From Bifidobacterium subtile (lineage in GTDB: Bacteria; Actinomycetota; Actinomycetes; Actinomycetales; Bifidobacteriaceae): 33,439 nucleotides of DNA. The notes below the pieces were generated by a model that saw only the letters and a program-made list of their open reading frames with translations, was not told the origin of the DNA and did no database searches. Where the stretch lies: assembly GCF_000741775.1 (NCBI RefSeq), contig NZ_JGZR01000004.1, positions 1 to 33,439 on the forward strand. Reading direction: 5' to 3'. Positions 1 through 8,535 of this stretch are shown here, one piece after another (positions within the stretch are counted from its first letter, which is position 1; each line of letters opens with the position of its first letter). The position numbers were made by a program, and so were the translations under genes.

Positions 1-319
1 CGACGGCGCCCTCGACGCGCTGCTCAGAGACCTCGCGCGCGCCGACCTGATCATCCTCGACGAGTTCGGCTACGTGCCCTTCGACATCGACGGCGCCAGA
101 CTCCTCTACCAGATCATCACCGGCAGCTACGAGAGAAGAAGCATCATCTTCACCACCAACATCGAGTTCAGCAAATGGGGCACGATCTTCGCCGACGACA
201 AACTCGCCGCCGCGATCATCGACCGCATCGTCCACCACGGCCGCCTCATCGAATTCACCGGACCAAGCCGGCGCGTGAGCGAAGCCCTCATGTTCGGCAA
301 GGAAATCCACAACCAATAA
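1..319 (+). CDS. istB: IstB helper ATPase, C-terminal part (5' end outside window)
   Basis: IstB is the AAA+ ATPase that helps the IS21 transposase IstA select targets and assemble the transpososome. The frame is open from base 2 to a TAA at 317-319, about 105 residues. The Walker B motif (LIILDEFGY) is visible at the start, followed by IDGARLLYQII, SYERRSIIFTTN and IDRIVHHGRLIEF. These are closely similar to the same segments in the complete IstB at 9993-10778 but not identical, so this is a different IS21 type. The Walker A part lies upstream of the window, so intactness cannot be judged. Confidence 0.9.
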   Translation, partial: DGALDALLRDLARADLIILDEFGYVPFDIDGARLLYQIITGSYERRSIIFTTNIEFSKWGTIFADDKLAAAIIDRIVHHGRLIEFTGPSRRVSEALMFGKEIHNQ

Positions 320-388
320 CCAACAGCACGCTCCACGCCGAAACCCGAAAAAAATAAGTGACCAACCACAAAAAACCAACTTGACTAA
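1..388 (+). mobile_element. IS21-family element, right end only (copy 1)
   Basis: This is the 3' portion of an IS21 element that enters from outside the window. It contains the end of istB followed by an A-rich right end (about 331-388). The reverse complement of that end (T-run, GTGG, GGTCA, T-run, CGGGTTT, GGCGTGG) matches the left end of the IS21 at 33052-33439, so both belong to the same or a very close element. The exact outer base is uncertain (378-388). CAACTTGAC also appears at the right end of the second IS21 of the window (near 10861-10870), which suggests these bases belong to the IS. Confidence 0.75.
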
Positions 389-1088
389 AAACAACCCCGG
401 GAAGGTCACGGCCCTGGCCGCCCTGCTCAGGAACGCTCCGAAGCCGGCCGCCGCCGACTGCGCCGCAGGAGGGCGAGGCGGGCTGCGCGCCGGCATCGAT
501 GCGCTGGACGCGGCCGCGAAGGCCGCCCAGGAGCGCAGCGGCCGGATCGAGGCGGCCGGCAAGGCCGTGCAGGCCAGCCGCGACGCGAGGATCCTGGCCG
601 ACGCGAAGGCCTCGCTGCGCCAGACGATCGGCCAGGGCAAGGCCCAGCTCAAGGACTCCTCCGGCAAGGTCAAGGACGAGGCCGCGCGGACGGCCCTGCA
701 GCACGCGATCGACGCGGCGGGAAAGACCCTCGCCGGAACTGCGACGGGCCCCAGAACGTACCGGGACTCCCAGAGCGCGCTGCAGGCCGCGATGAAGAGC
801 GTCGGCGACAGCATGGCCGCCAGGCAGAAGGACGATGCGGCCAAGGCCGCGGCCGCCCAGAACAGCGCGCCCGCCCCTGCCGCGAACGAGCAGCAGGCCC
901 CGGCGCCCGCTCCCGCCCAGCAGGGCGGCGGAGGATACGCGCCAGGCGGATACTCCGCTCCGCGACGCCAGGCCCCGGCTCCGGCGCCAGCCCCCGCGCC
1001 GGCCCCGGCCCCCAGTCAGGGAGGCGGGACGGGCGGCTGGTCCGTGCCGCCCGTCCAGCACGGCATCCCGATGCCCGATCATCTGTGA
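381..1088 (+). pseudogene. 5'-truncated paralogue of the Ala/Pro-rich single-pass membrane protein at 5889-6986
   Basis: The open frame begins directly at the IS21 right end with only a TTG and no ribosome site, so the true start has been lost. The predicted product is about 235 residues. Residues 35-165 are an Ala/Lys-rich helical, probably coiled-coil region, with a segment around SSGKVKDEAARTALQ like SNGKVADNRTRDAL in the intact paralogue. The C-terminal 70 residues are Pro/Ala/Gly/Gln-rich low complexity and resemble the paralogue's tail. The cytoplasmic N-terminus and membrane helix of the paralogue are missing. Products of this type are sometimes annotated as colicin transporters, but nothing here supports transport. 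An intact gene that simply starts at TTG is possible but unlikely. Confidence 0.7.
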
Positions 1089-1116
1089 TCCGCAAGCCAT
1101 CGAGCGCCTCCCTCCC

Positions 1117-1180
1117 AAGAAGTTAAGAAGATAAGAAGATAAGAAAACAAGAAGTTAAGAAGTTAGGAAAACAGGAAGTT
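1117..1180 (+). repeat. Array of eight 8-bp degenerate tandem repeats
   Basis: Eight consecutive octamers can be read without gaps: AAGAAGTT, AAGAAGAT, AAGAAGAT, AAGAAAAC, AAGAAGTT, AAGAAGTT, AGGAAAAC, AGGAAGTT. The array lies 28 bp past the stop of the truncated paralogue, between it and the convergent adhesin gene. It is strikingly purine-rich in an otherwise very GC-rich stretch. A second 8-bp-period array is at 7092-7171 next to the intact paralogue. The function is unknown. Confidence 0.85.
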
Positions 1181-1383
1181 GAATGTCCGGAGCCGTGTAA
1201 GGCCGGCCCCGGACGAGGGGCGTCGCCCCCTCTCCCGTGGGGATTGCGGGAGAGCGGGCGGCACCTTCATTTATTCAGGACTCGCCGCACGGGTTCGCGA
1301 TGCGGCGAAGAGTTCCCCGGCCGGCGGCCCGCTTCTCAGCGGGACGCCATCCCCAAGCCGGGACATGCGCGGGAAGGGCAGGG
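1181..1383. other. Non-coding GC-rich stretch between convergent genes
   Basis: Together with the repeat array and the hairpin at 1384-1413, this fills the 331-base gap between the truncated paralogue and the adhesin stop codon. It contains a GC-rich inverted repeat around 1215-1232 (GAGGGGCG / GCCCCCTC). I see no credible gene: the frames open here in several directions are typical of high-GC noise. Confidence 0.5.
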
Positions 1384-1413
1384 GCCGCCCATGGCGCGAA
1401 GGCCACGGGCGGC
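1384..1413 (-). terminator. GC-rich hairpin after the adhesin gene
   Basis: An 11-bp stem (GCCGCCCATGG at 1384-1394 and CCACGGGCGGC at 1403-1413, one G.U wobble) with an 8-base loop sits 6 bases past the adhesin stop codon. There is no U-tract after it on the minus strand, so it is a weak candidate intrinsic terminator or 3' end stabiliser. Confidence 0.45.
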
Positions 1414-1419
1414 ATGCGC

Positions 1420-4400
1420 CTACTCGGCCGAATCCTCGGAGCCGGCCGCCATCGACGCCGCGGCGTGGGCCGCGTGGCGCCTGCGCGTCACGAGCATCAC
1501 GGCGGCGCCGCCAGCCAGCGCGACGACCACGAGCACGACGCCCGCTATCGGCGCGCCGGTCTGGGCGAGCTGCTCGAGCTTCGTCGGGACCTTGCCGTTC
1601 CAATCGTCTTGGTTCGACGTCACCGGCGTGTCCGAGCACAGGGTCCTGCCATCGACGTGGACCGCGTTCCTGGGCGGGACCGGCTCGCCGGCCTTGCCGT
1701 TGCCGAACGGGTTCTGGTCGCTGGCCGGGCACTCGAACAGCGGGGTGCCGGTGACCTTGGCGCGGTCGGTGTGCACCGTGGCGACGCCCCGAAGGGTGCC
1801 GGTCACGTCCACATGGTCGCCGGGCTTCAACACCAGCGTGTCCCAGTTGGCGGGGTACTTGAGATCCGTCACGGTGCCGTCGCCGGCGATCGTATGGTCC
1901 TCGAGCTTGAGGTCCTTGGCCTGGAAGACGGCTCCGTGGCTCTCGGGATCATTGCTGGTGTTGGTGATCGTGAACACGATGGTCGTGTCGCCGGTCACGC
2001 TCAGCGCGTCCTTGGGGTCGTTGCGGTCGCCCTTGAACAGGCCGCTCTTCTCATCCCACTTGACGATGTGGATGGAGGGGGTCAGCTGCGGAGTGCGGGT
2101 CCACACGATATTGCTCGGCAGGACCTTGTCGTTGTAGTGCTCAACGAACTGGTTGGCCTGCTTCTCGGTGACGGCGATGCGCGTGCACTGGATGTACGCG
2201 CGCCATCCCGCCTCGTGCGCGTTGTCAGCGCTCACGAGCGCCTTGTAGGCGCTGGTGGCGCTGACGGTGACCACGCCGGCTGGGTCCTGCTGGGCGGTGA
2301 ACAGGTCGGAGCCGAACTCGGAGGAGTCGAATCCGCTGCCGGCGATCTTGCTGCCCTTGTCCGCGACGATCTTGCCGTCCTTGTACAGGTCGGCCTGCGC
2401 GTACACGGCCCACTGGCCCGTGTACTGGTCGACCTTCGTATTCAACTGGTCGGCGATGTCCCATCGGTCCACTGCCGGGTAGGCGCGGCTGGCGGGGATC
2501 GTCGAGCTGTCGAGCTGGTAGAGGAACGTGCTGTTCAGCCACACGGACTGCCCGTTGATGGATGCCCCGCCGACCTTGATGGTCACGTCCTTGACCGGGT
2601 TGATCGGGGCCAGCGGGTTGGAGACCTGATTGGTCTGCTTGCGCATGTCGTTGACGACCTGGGTGGCCGTGTTCTTCACGACGTAGCCCTTGGACACCTT
2701 GATGACCGTGTAGGGCATGACCAGCTGGTACGACTGGCCGAGCAGGGACTGGTCGATCGCGGGGCTCTTCAGCGCGTCGTGCTTGTCGCTTTTCGCGTAG
2801 GCCGCGAGGTCCGCCGGCTGCGGGTCGCCTTTCACCGTGGCTCCGGTCGCAGGCACCTTCGTGTCCACGGTCCTCGCGAACGCGTAGACGACGCCGTCGA
2901 TCACCTTGATGTTGAACCTGGACGTGTAGTCCTTGCCGTCTGCGCCCAGCACCGCGATCTTGGACTGGTCGATCGACACGTACTGCTCGTCGAAGTCGTC
3001 CACGATGCCCAGCTTCCACACGTCGTACGCCTGGTTCTGCTGCTTGGCGTCCAGGGTGACGGTGTAGGTGCCGGTGTCGCCCAGCATGAGCGTCCGCCCG
3101 TCGATGGAGATGGTCGGGTCGCCCTGCCTGGAGCCCTGCGTGTCCGTCTTCACGGGGGTGAAGGCCGGGGGCACGTTGAACACCACGTTGGACGGGGTCA
3201 GCGAATTGTTCAGGGTGAGCATCCACTGGTTGTCGACCTTGTGGTCCGTGGGAGCGCTCTTGGAGACGGTGCCCTCGAAGCGCAGCTGGATGCGCGGGTT
3301 GCCGCCCGCCTTCCAGCCTGCGAGGAGCGCCTGGTCGCTGATCGTGGCCTGCGCCAGGTGCTTCGCGTCGTCCCACTTGGTCGCGTACGCGCTCTTGGGG
3401 ATGACCTTGCCCGTGTTCAGATCCATGAGTTCCAGGGTCTGCTTGTCGGGCTGCAGGTACTGGTCGTAGGTGTCCGTGAGAACCAGGTTCCTCACGCCGT
3501 AGGCGAGGGTGTCGGGGAGCTTGGGGGTGGTGAGCAGCTGGTATTCGACCCGCTGGCCGGGGAAGACGACCTTGCCGTCCACGCTGGCCTGATTGCCGCC
3601 CTGGCTGGCTTCGCCGATCACGTCCTTCTTGACCGGTGGCACGTAGCCGCAGATCGCCGGGACGTTGGTCGGCGTGGTCACGTCGTTCACGCTCTCCGAG
3701 CCGGAGTTCGTGAACCGGGTGCTGTTCGCGTCGCAGAACTCAAGCTCGTCGCCGGGCTGCTTGCCGTGGTCGGCGCGCACCTGGGCCGCGCCCTTGCCGT
3801 TGGCGAAGTTCACCGTCATCGGCACGAGCAGGGTGACCTGCAGTGGCGTCTTCAGCCCCTTGAGCTTGGCCAGGTAGGCCGGCTTCGCGGTCGCGCTGGC
3901 CTTCGAGCCATTCAGTGCGATCTTGAACTGGCTGGTGACGTCCTTGCCCTTGGTGGCGATGTCGTTGACCGACGCGCTCACGTAGTGGCCGTTGGCGTCG
4001 GACTGCCCGTTCGCCTCGTACACGCGGATCGAGGATGCCGGTTCGGGGTCCACGAGGTAGTCCGAGGCCGTCCAGTCATCCGCCAGCGCGAGCTTCGTGG
4101 GGGCCTGGATCAGGTTCGCGTCCACGGTCCCGTTGACCACGGAGGCGACCCGGTCTTCATCCAAGAACACGTTGTTGTCAGCGCCGGTCGCGTTGGTGCG
4201 CCCCGGGTCGACGACCGTCTGCCACTTGCCGTCAGCGCCCAGCTTGACCCAGGACTTGTCGGGGGCCGGCGTCCAGGTGGGGAACTCGTGCTCGTCCGTG
4301 GATGCGGCGGGATGCTCGTTCCAGGTCACCTTGGCGATGTCCTTGACCTTGTTCACGTCAGGCTTCGAGACCGTCACATCGAACGAGAACTCGTACGAGT

Positions 4401-5723
4401 GGTCCGAGGGCAGGAAGGACTTGTACGGCTGGTTGCGCGTCGCGCTGACCGTGTTCTTGGCCTTGTCCCATGTGATCGCGAAGTCCGCGCTCACGTCCTT
4501 GTTGCCGTCGTCCTTGTCGATCAGCTTGTAGTTGCCGACCGTGTACTTGACGCCGTTGGGGGTGATCTGGTCGCTGAATGCCATGGCGTAGCCGAACAGG
4601 CCCGTCTTGGACGTGATCACGGTGCGGTTGACCATCTGGCTGGCGCTCACGCCCTTGTCGATGCTCTTGGCCGGCGGGGCCGGGGGCACGTCCGTGACCG
4701 TGAAGTCCTCGCCCGCGGCGCACGCCGGGGTGTTCACGGCGGCGCCCATGTGGCCCTGCTTGGCGACCTGCGCGCTGAAGCAGTAATGGCCCGGCACCCA
4801 GCCGTTCGCCATGCCGAAGTCCTTCGGGGTGAAGTCGTCCGAGCCGGTCGCGCCCTGGTTGGGCATCGCCTTGTCCCGGTTCGCCTCCGCTCCCGGCACG
4901 ATGCCGGCCGCGGACCCGGCGTACTTCAGATGCGTGCTCACCGTCACGTTCTCTGCGACCGAGCTGCCCGAACGGTCCAGCGTGACCGTGTCATGCACCG
5001 GATCGTTCGACCCGGCCTTCGGTGCGGTCGAGGCCTGCGTGTTCACGGTCAGGTTGTATGTGGGTGGGGCGGGCTGGTTCTTCGCCAGCACGATCACGCG
5101 CAGCGAAGCGCCCAGATTCGCGTTGATGACCTCATCGGCCAAAGTGCTCAGGGTATGGTTGCCGCGCTTGTCGGTCCACGGGCTTGCCGCGTTCCAGTTT
5201 ATGCCCTGGTAGTTGTAGGTCTTTCCGGCTACCTCGTCAGCCCATTTCTGGTGCCACAGGCCGCTGTCCGCCCAGTTGCTGATACCGGTGAATGTGTGGC
5301 TGTCGTCGTTGCCGACGATGCCCACGCCGACCAGCCGGCAGTCGGCCGCGCCCTCGCCCGTGTAGCTCGCCTGGCACTGGCCGATCGCCTGGCCCAGCGA
5401 CGTGTTGATCACGTCGTTGGCCGTGCCCGCCGTGCCGCCGCCCGTGATGGGATAGCCCATGTCGCCAAGGGCCTGGCGCACGCCGTCGTTCGTGGCGGGC
5501 CATGCGTCCTTGGTCGCAGCCAGTGGATCGACGCGGTGCCGCCCGTGCCGCCGCCGCCATCCGATCCCGTGCCGCCGCCCGCGTCGGCCATCGCCACCGC
5601 CGGCGCGGCCAGCGTGGCCAGCGCCGCGACGCCGGCAACCAGGGCGCGCCAGGCCTTCTTGCGCGCCAGGCCGGGATGATCGCTCCCGGTCTCGCGTGCG
5701 CTGTGTTTCAGATTGAACCCCAT
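1420..5723 (-). pseudogene. Large LAxTG-anchored surface adhesin, frameshifted after the signal peptide
   Basis: The start at 5723 is chosen because GGAGGAG lies 6 bases upstream and the first 48 residues are a signal peptide (Lys/Arg-rich start, a hydrophobic run ALVAGVAALATLAAPAVAMA, then DAGGG). This frame leads to SIHW near 5525-5535 and is then out of phase with the next 1,360 codons (AATKDAWPATNDG onward). Inserting one G in the GG of TGG-CTG restores the reading. The body is secreted-type, Thr/Asp/Val-rich and multidomain. Stretches such as VWLNSTFLYQLDSS and QYTGQWAVYAQADLY resemble the C-terminal isopeptide-forming domains of antigen I/II-like adhesins. The C-terminus has LAQTG (1555-1569), a hydrophobic segment and an RRRH tail, which is a sortase anchor of the LAxTG type used by class E sortases. 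The likely role is adhesion or aggregation at the cell wall. The shift could be a real mutation, phase variation or a sequencing error. Confidence 0.8.
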
Positions 5724-5739
5724 AAGGCTCTCCTCCGAT

Positions 5740-5770
5740 TTCTGTCATGACAGAAGCCCGGATGGGCTTC
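5740..5770 (-). promoter_or_regulatory. Palindrome and hairpin in the adhesin 5' leader
   Basis: A perfect 16-bp palindrome TTCTGTCATGACAGAA (5740-5755) overlaps by three bases a second perfect hairpin with arms GAAGCCC (5753-5759) and GGGCTTC (5764-5770). They lie just upstream of the ribosome site (about 5730-5737) of the adhesin on the minus strand. They could be an operator or a leader structure that controls translation. The structure is seen directly; the role is inferred. Confidence 0.5.
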
Positions 5771-5822
5771 CCGACATCAATCAGACCACCGGCGACACGC
5801 CGTAGCCGAGGACAAGCGTCAC

Positions 5823-5872
5823 TATTTTTTTATAAAAAATCCGCCCCCCCAATTATTAGGGAGACGCGGATT
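5823..5872 (-). terminator. Rho-independent terminator of the 365-aa membrane protein gene
   Basis: On the minus strand, AATCCGC (5872-5866) pairs with GCGGATT (5844-5838). An inner CTCCC/GGGGG pairing extends the stem, and a run of six T then TATAAAAAAAT follows. It lies 16 bases after the stop codon at 5889, a standard stem plus U-tract. Confidence 0.85.
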
Positions 5873-5888
5873 CTTATTGATCGATGGA

Positions 5889-6986
5889 CTAGTTCAGCCC
5901 GCTGCAGTCGCCGAACACCTTGCATCGGTCTGTGGGCGACAGGATGATCGCGTTCTTGTTCTGCTCGGCCACCCAGGCATCCCAATTGAAGCTGCTGCCG
6001 CCTTGCTGCCCGCCGCCGTTGTTCGCCGGCGCGGGTGCCTGGGGCTGTGCCTGCTGTCGTGGCGCGGCCGGCTGCTGATAGCCTGTGCCGCCGCCAGCGT
6101 AGGACTGGGCTGCGCCGCTGTAATTGCCGTAGGCGGGGGTTTGGGCGTACGACTGCGTCGATTGCGCCGCGCCCTGGGATTGCGCGGCCGCTTGGGCCTG
6201 GGCTGCTGCGGCGTCGGCTGCTGCCTTCGCGTCGGCGTCGCTCTTGGTCTTCATGGAGTCGTTGACCTGCCGGCTCGCGTCCGCCAGGGGCTTCAATGCA
6301 GCCGTATACGCTTCGGCCAGGCCCGGCTTCAAGCCGGTGCCGGGGGTCTTGAGCGTCTTGTCCGCGCCGCTGATCGCGGCGGAGAGCGCGTCGCGGGTCC
6401 TGTTGTCCGCGACCTTGCCGTTCGAGTCCGCCAGGAGCTTCTTCGCCGCCCCGTCGGCATTCGAGAGCATGTCCTTCGCGTCCTTCACGCGCTTCGAGGA
6501 CTGCGAGGCCCTGACCTCGGCGATGGCCTGATCGATGGCCTTCGCATCGTCGCCCAGGGTCGCGCGGGCCTGGGCGTAGCCGTGCAGCACGGGGATCTCC
6601 TCCCACAGCGCCCAGGGGCGCGCCTGTCCCGGAGCCGGCAGACGCCGGCCGGCGGCCGTGTTCAGCGCGTCGATGGTCTTCACGTCGAGCACCTTGCCCT
6701 TCGCGCTTTTGGCGAGGTTCCTCGCCTCGCCCGTCTTCCCGATGTAAGCGCTCCGCTCGGCGGCATAGGACGCCTTCTCCGCATCCAGCCTGTGCGCGGC
6801 GTACGCGCAGCCGCCCGCGTATGCGGCGGCCAGAGCGAGCACGACGCCGACGGCCGCGATGACCGCGGCGCGCCTGCGCCTCACGGCCCTGGCAGGACCG
6901 CTCTGCGCCATCCCGTCGTCCGGCCCGTCGGCCACGCTCTGCAGACCGTCCGTGTCGACGACTGGCAGCGCCTCGGTCTCGGCCAT
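5889..6986 (-). CDS. Single-pass membrane protein with helical repeats and Gln/Ala/Pro-rich tail (unknown function)
   Basis: The start at 6986 is preferred over an upstream in-frame ATG (7076) because GAGGAG lies 6 bases before it; the product is 365 aa. Residues 1-36 are acidic then basic (AVRRRR) and presumably cytoplasmic. One hydrophobic helix spans about 39-62. After it comes a long Ala/Lys-rich helical region with two related units (AKGKVLDVKTIDAL and SNGKVADNRTRDAL). A Gln/Ala/Gly/Pro low-complexity stretch and a short conserved-looking end with two cysteines (CKVFGDCSG) complete the chain. The signal-anchor topology would put most of the protein outside the membrane. It sits between the adhesin and two small membrane proteins in one minus-strand operon, so a role in cell-surface function or in a former conjugative element is possible. 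No enzyme motif is visible. Confidence 0.75.
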   Translation of the reverse strand: MAETEALPVVDTDGLQSVADGPDDGMAQSGPARAVRRRRAAVIAAVGVVLALAAAYAGGCAYAAHRLDAEKASYAAERSAYIGKTGEARNLAKSAKGKVLDVKTIDALNTAAGRRLPAPGQARPWALWEEIPVLHGYAQARATLGDDAKAIDQAIAEVRASQSSKRVKDAKDMLSNADGAAKKLLADSNGKVADNRTRDALSAAISGADKTLKTPGTGLKPGLAEAYTAALKPLADASRQVNDSMKTKSDADAKAAADAAAAQAQAAAQSQGAAQSTQSYAQTPAYGNYSGAAQSYAGGGTGYQQPAAPRQQAQPQAPAPANNGGGQQGGSSFNWDAWVAEQNKNAIILSPTDRCKVFGDCSGLN

Positions 6987-7091
6987 GTCATTCTCCTCAT
7001 GATCTTCTCCTTCGAATCTCCCCTGACCCGGCAGACGCACACTACCACAGGCGTCCGCCCATCCGGACAGGAACACATCTAATCAACTAAA

Positions 7092-7171
7092 TGTCTTATT
7101 GTTTTCTTGTCTAATTGTTTTATTGCTTAACTATGTTTCTATATATCTATGCATCTATTCGTCTATGCGTG
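7092..7171 (-). repeat. Array of ten 8-bp degenerate tandem repeats
   Basis: Reading the plus strand from 7092, ten octamers follow without a gap: TGTCTTAT, TGTTTTCT, TGTCTAAT, TGTTTTAT, TGCTTAAC, TATGTTTC, TATATATC, TATGCATC, TATTCGTC, TATGCGTG. The array lies upstream of the 365-aa gene and runs over the last codons of the preceding gene. On the minus strand it contains AAGAAAACAATAAG, close to AAGAAAACAAGAAG in the array at 1117-1180. The AT-rich spacer may hold or tune a promoter. Confidence 0.8.
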
Positions 7172-7657
7172 CAGCAGGTCGGACGCGGCGTGCAGCACGG
7201 GCACGAAGGCCGCTGCGGACAGGAGGCAGGCCGCGCCTAGGCACAGGCGCACCCAGAACGGGACCGGCCGCCAGGTGCGGCCGGTGGTCATCACGACCCT
7301 GCCTTTCTCGTCCACATCGATGGGGCGTTTGCGCCCGTACCTGGCCCACCGCCACGCCTGGCGGCAGATCGCGGGCACGACGAACACGGCCACGACGGCG
7401 GCGGCCACCTGCACGCACAGCCAGAGCGGCACGCCGGACAGCGACGGATCCCTGGCCTCGAACGCTGCGGAGAAGCGGCGCACTGAGTAGTCGAGCGTTA
7501 TGACGCAGCCCATCGAGAGACAGAAGGCCTCCATCACATCCAACTCGGCCTCGGACATGCTCCGCTTGTCGATGACCACGGACTGGATGGTGAACCAGGC
7601 CTCCGAATAGAAAATCGCGGCGAACAGGGGGCAGGCCAGCCAGTCATAGAACGTCAT
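7163..7657 (-). CDS. Small multi-pass membrane protein, unknown function
   Basis: The product is 164 aa. The start at 7657 is supported by AAGGAG placed 5 bases upstream. Hydrophobic segments occur at about residues 2-23, 72-98 and 131-154, with a charged loop (YGRKRPIDVDEKGR) between the last two. No family was recognised. It is the third gene from the left of the minus-strand operon that ends with the adhesin. Its 3' end is embedded in the 8-bp repeat array. Confidence 0.7.
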   Translation of the reverse strand: MTFYDWLACPLFAAIFYSEAWFTIQSVVIDKRSMSEAELDVMEAFCLSMGCVITLDYSVRRFSAAFEARDPSLSGVPLWLCVQVAAAVVAVFVVPAICRQAWRWARYGRKRPIDVDEKGRVVMTTGRTWRPVPFWVRLCLGAACLLSAAAFVPVLHAASDLLHA

Positions 7658-7695
7658 GACTTCTCCTTATCTTGTACAGGTCCATCAAAATGGCG

Positions 7696-8229
7696 TCACC
7701 GGCCTGGAACCAGAGCGGATCCGGCATGGCTGTCGACGGTGCCTTCGCAGGCATGGCCCGGCTGCCCGGGCATGTGATCGAGCCGCCCGTCAATCAGGCA
7801 CGCCATGGGCATGCCTTCCAGCGCGGATCGCGGCGTGACGATGACCGCGTCGCTGTACGGGTCGTACTCGGCCCGGAAGTGGTCGTCCGCGCTCACGCCC
7901 AGCGGGATCATGGACTCCGGGTAGTCCCGTCGCGTGCAGTGGACGCTGTATGAGCGGTGCAGGCGGCGGACGCCGCGCCATGCCTGCCCCAGGGCGTCGA
8001 GGAAAAGCACGACGATCAGCGTCCATCCCACCGACAGCGCGGCGATGCGCGCGTCCCCGCCATGGTGGTCTCCCGCGACCGTCGCCGTGGTTGCCGCCAT
8101 GCCAGGCAGAAGTTCGAGCTCTGCAACGGCTATGAGGACCCACCCGGCAGGCCGTGCGGCATCCGCCGCGTGCATCCAGAGCCAGCTGTTCCTTGTATTC
8201 GTCGTCTTCGTCTCCGTTTTTCCTTTCAT
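7696..8229 (-). CDS. Small membrane protein with two hydrophobic helices, unknown function
   Basis: The product is 177 aa with two hydrophobic stretches (about 30-53 and 62-83) and a soluble C-terminal half rich in Asp, His and Arg. There is no strong ribosome site, but the ATG lies 7 bases after the TGA of an upstream reading frame (8237-8239), which suggests translational coupling. It is 38 bases from the next gene of the same operon. No homologue was recognised. Confidence 0.6.
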   Translation of the reverse strand: MKGKTETKTTNTRNSWLWMHAADAARPAGWVLIAVAELELLPGMAATTATVAGDHHGGDARIAALSVGWTLIVVLFLDALGQAWRGVRRLHRSYSVHCTRRDYPESMIPLGVSADDHFRAEYDPYSDAVIVTPRSALEGMPMACLIDGRLDHMPGQPGHACEGTVDSHAGSALVPGR

Positions 8230-8236
8230 GTCGTCG

Positions 8237-8386
8237 TCAGTACAGGGCTGGCTGGATCGCGTGCGGGACGTCGGGGCCGTCGGCCAGGATCAGCCCGAAC
8301 GCGTCCGATTCCAGCCGTTCGACGTCCCCGATATCGCGCGCATGCTCGGCGAGGATCCGCTCGAACTGTTTATCATCGTTTTGTTT
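8237..8386 (-). pseudogene. 3' remnant of a gene cut by IS21
   Basis: On the minus strand an open frame comes in from the IS21 left end and stops at TGA 8237-8239. It gives about 50 residues, including DDKQFERILAEHARDIGD and ending in IQPALY. The codon pattern is gene-like (acidic/basic helical), and it couples directly to the next start at 8229. The rest of the gene is gone. It would have been the first visible gene of the adhesin operon. Confidence 0.55.
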
Positions 8387-8415
8387 TGTGCGTGGTCATC
8401 ACCGGAATTGGGCAG
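8387..8415 (+). repeat. IS21 copy 2 left inverted repeat
   Basis: TGTGCG, ATCACC, TTG and GCAG occur here with the same spacing as in the reverse complement of 10836-10864. The differences lie mainly in the spacers. Confidence 0.75.
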
Positions 8416-8535
8416 AGTGATTGCTTGATTTGATCGGTTTTGGCGGTGGTGTCTTGATGTGAAAGGCATCGGCCTGTTGTCCTGATAGATTCCCGAGTGC
8501 TATCAACCATTTTCACGGTTCTCGGGAGGGAAGGA

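Noticed and set aside
381..1088. TTG at 381 as a genuine gene start
   Set aside because: No ribosome site precedes it, it lies in bases that seem to belong to the IS21 end, and the paralogue has a long N-terminal part that is missing here.
1237..5679. A 1,480-codon open frame on the plus strand opposite the adhesin
   Set aside because: It mirrors the codons of the adhesin gene, is made of Val/Arg/Gly/Leu-rich sequence without domains, and has no ribosome site. The adhesin strand has the signal peptide, domains and sortase anchor.
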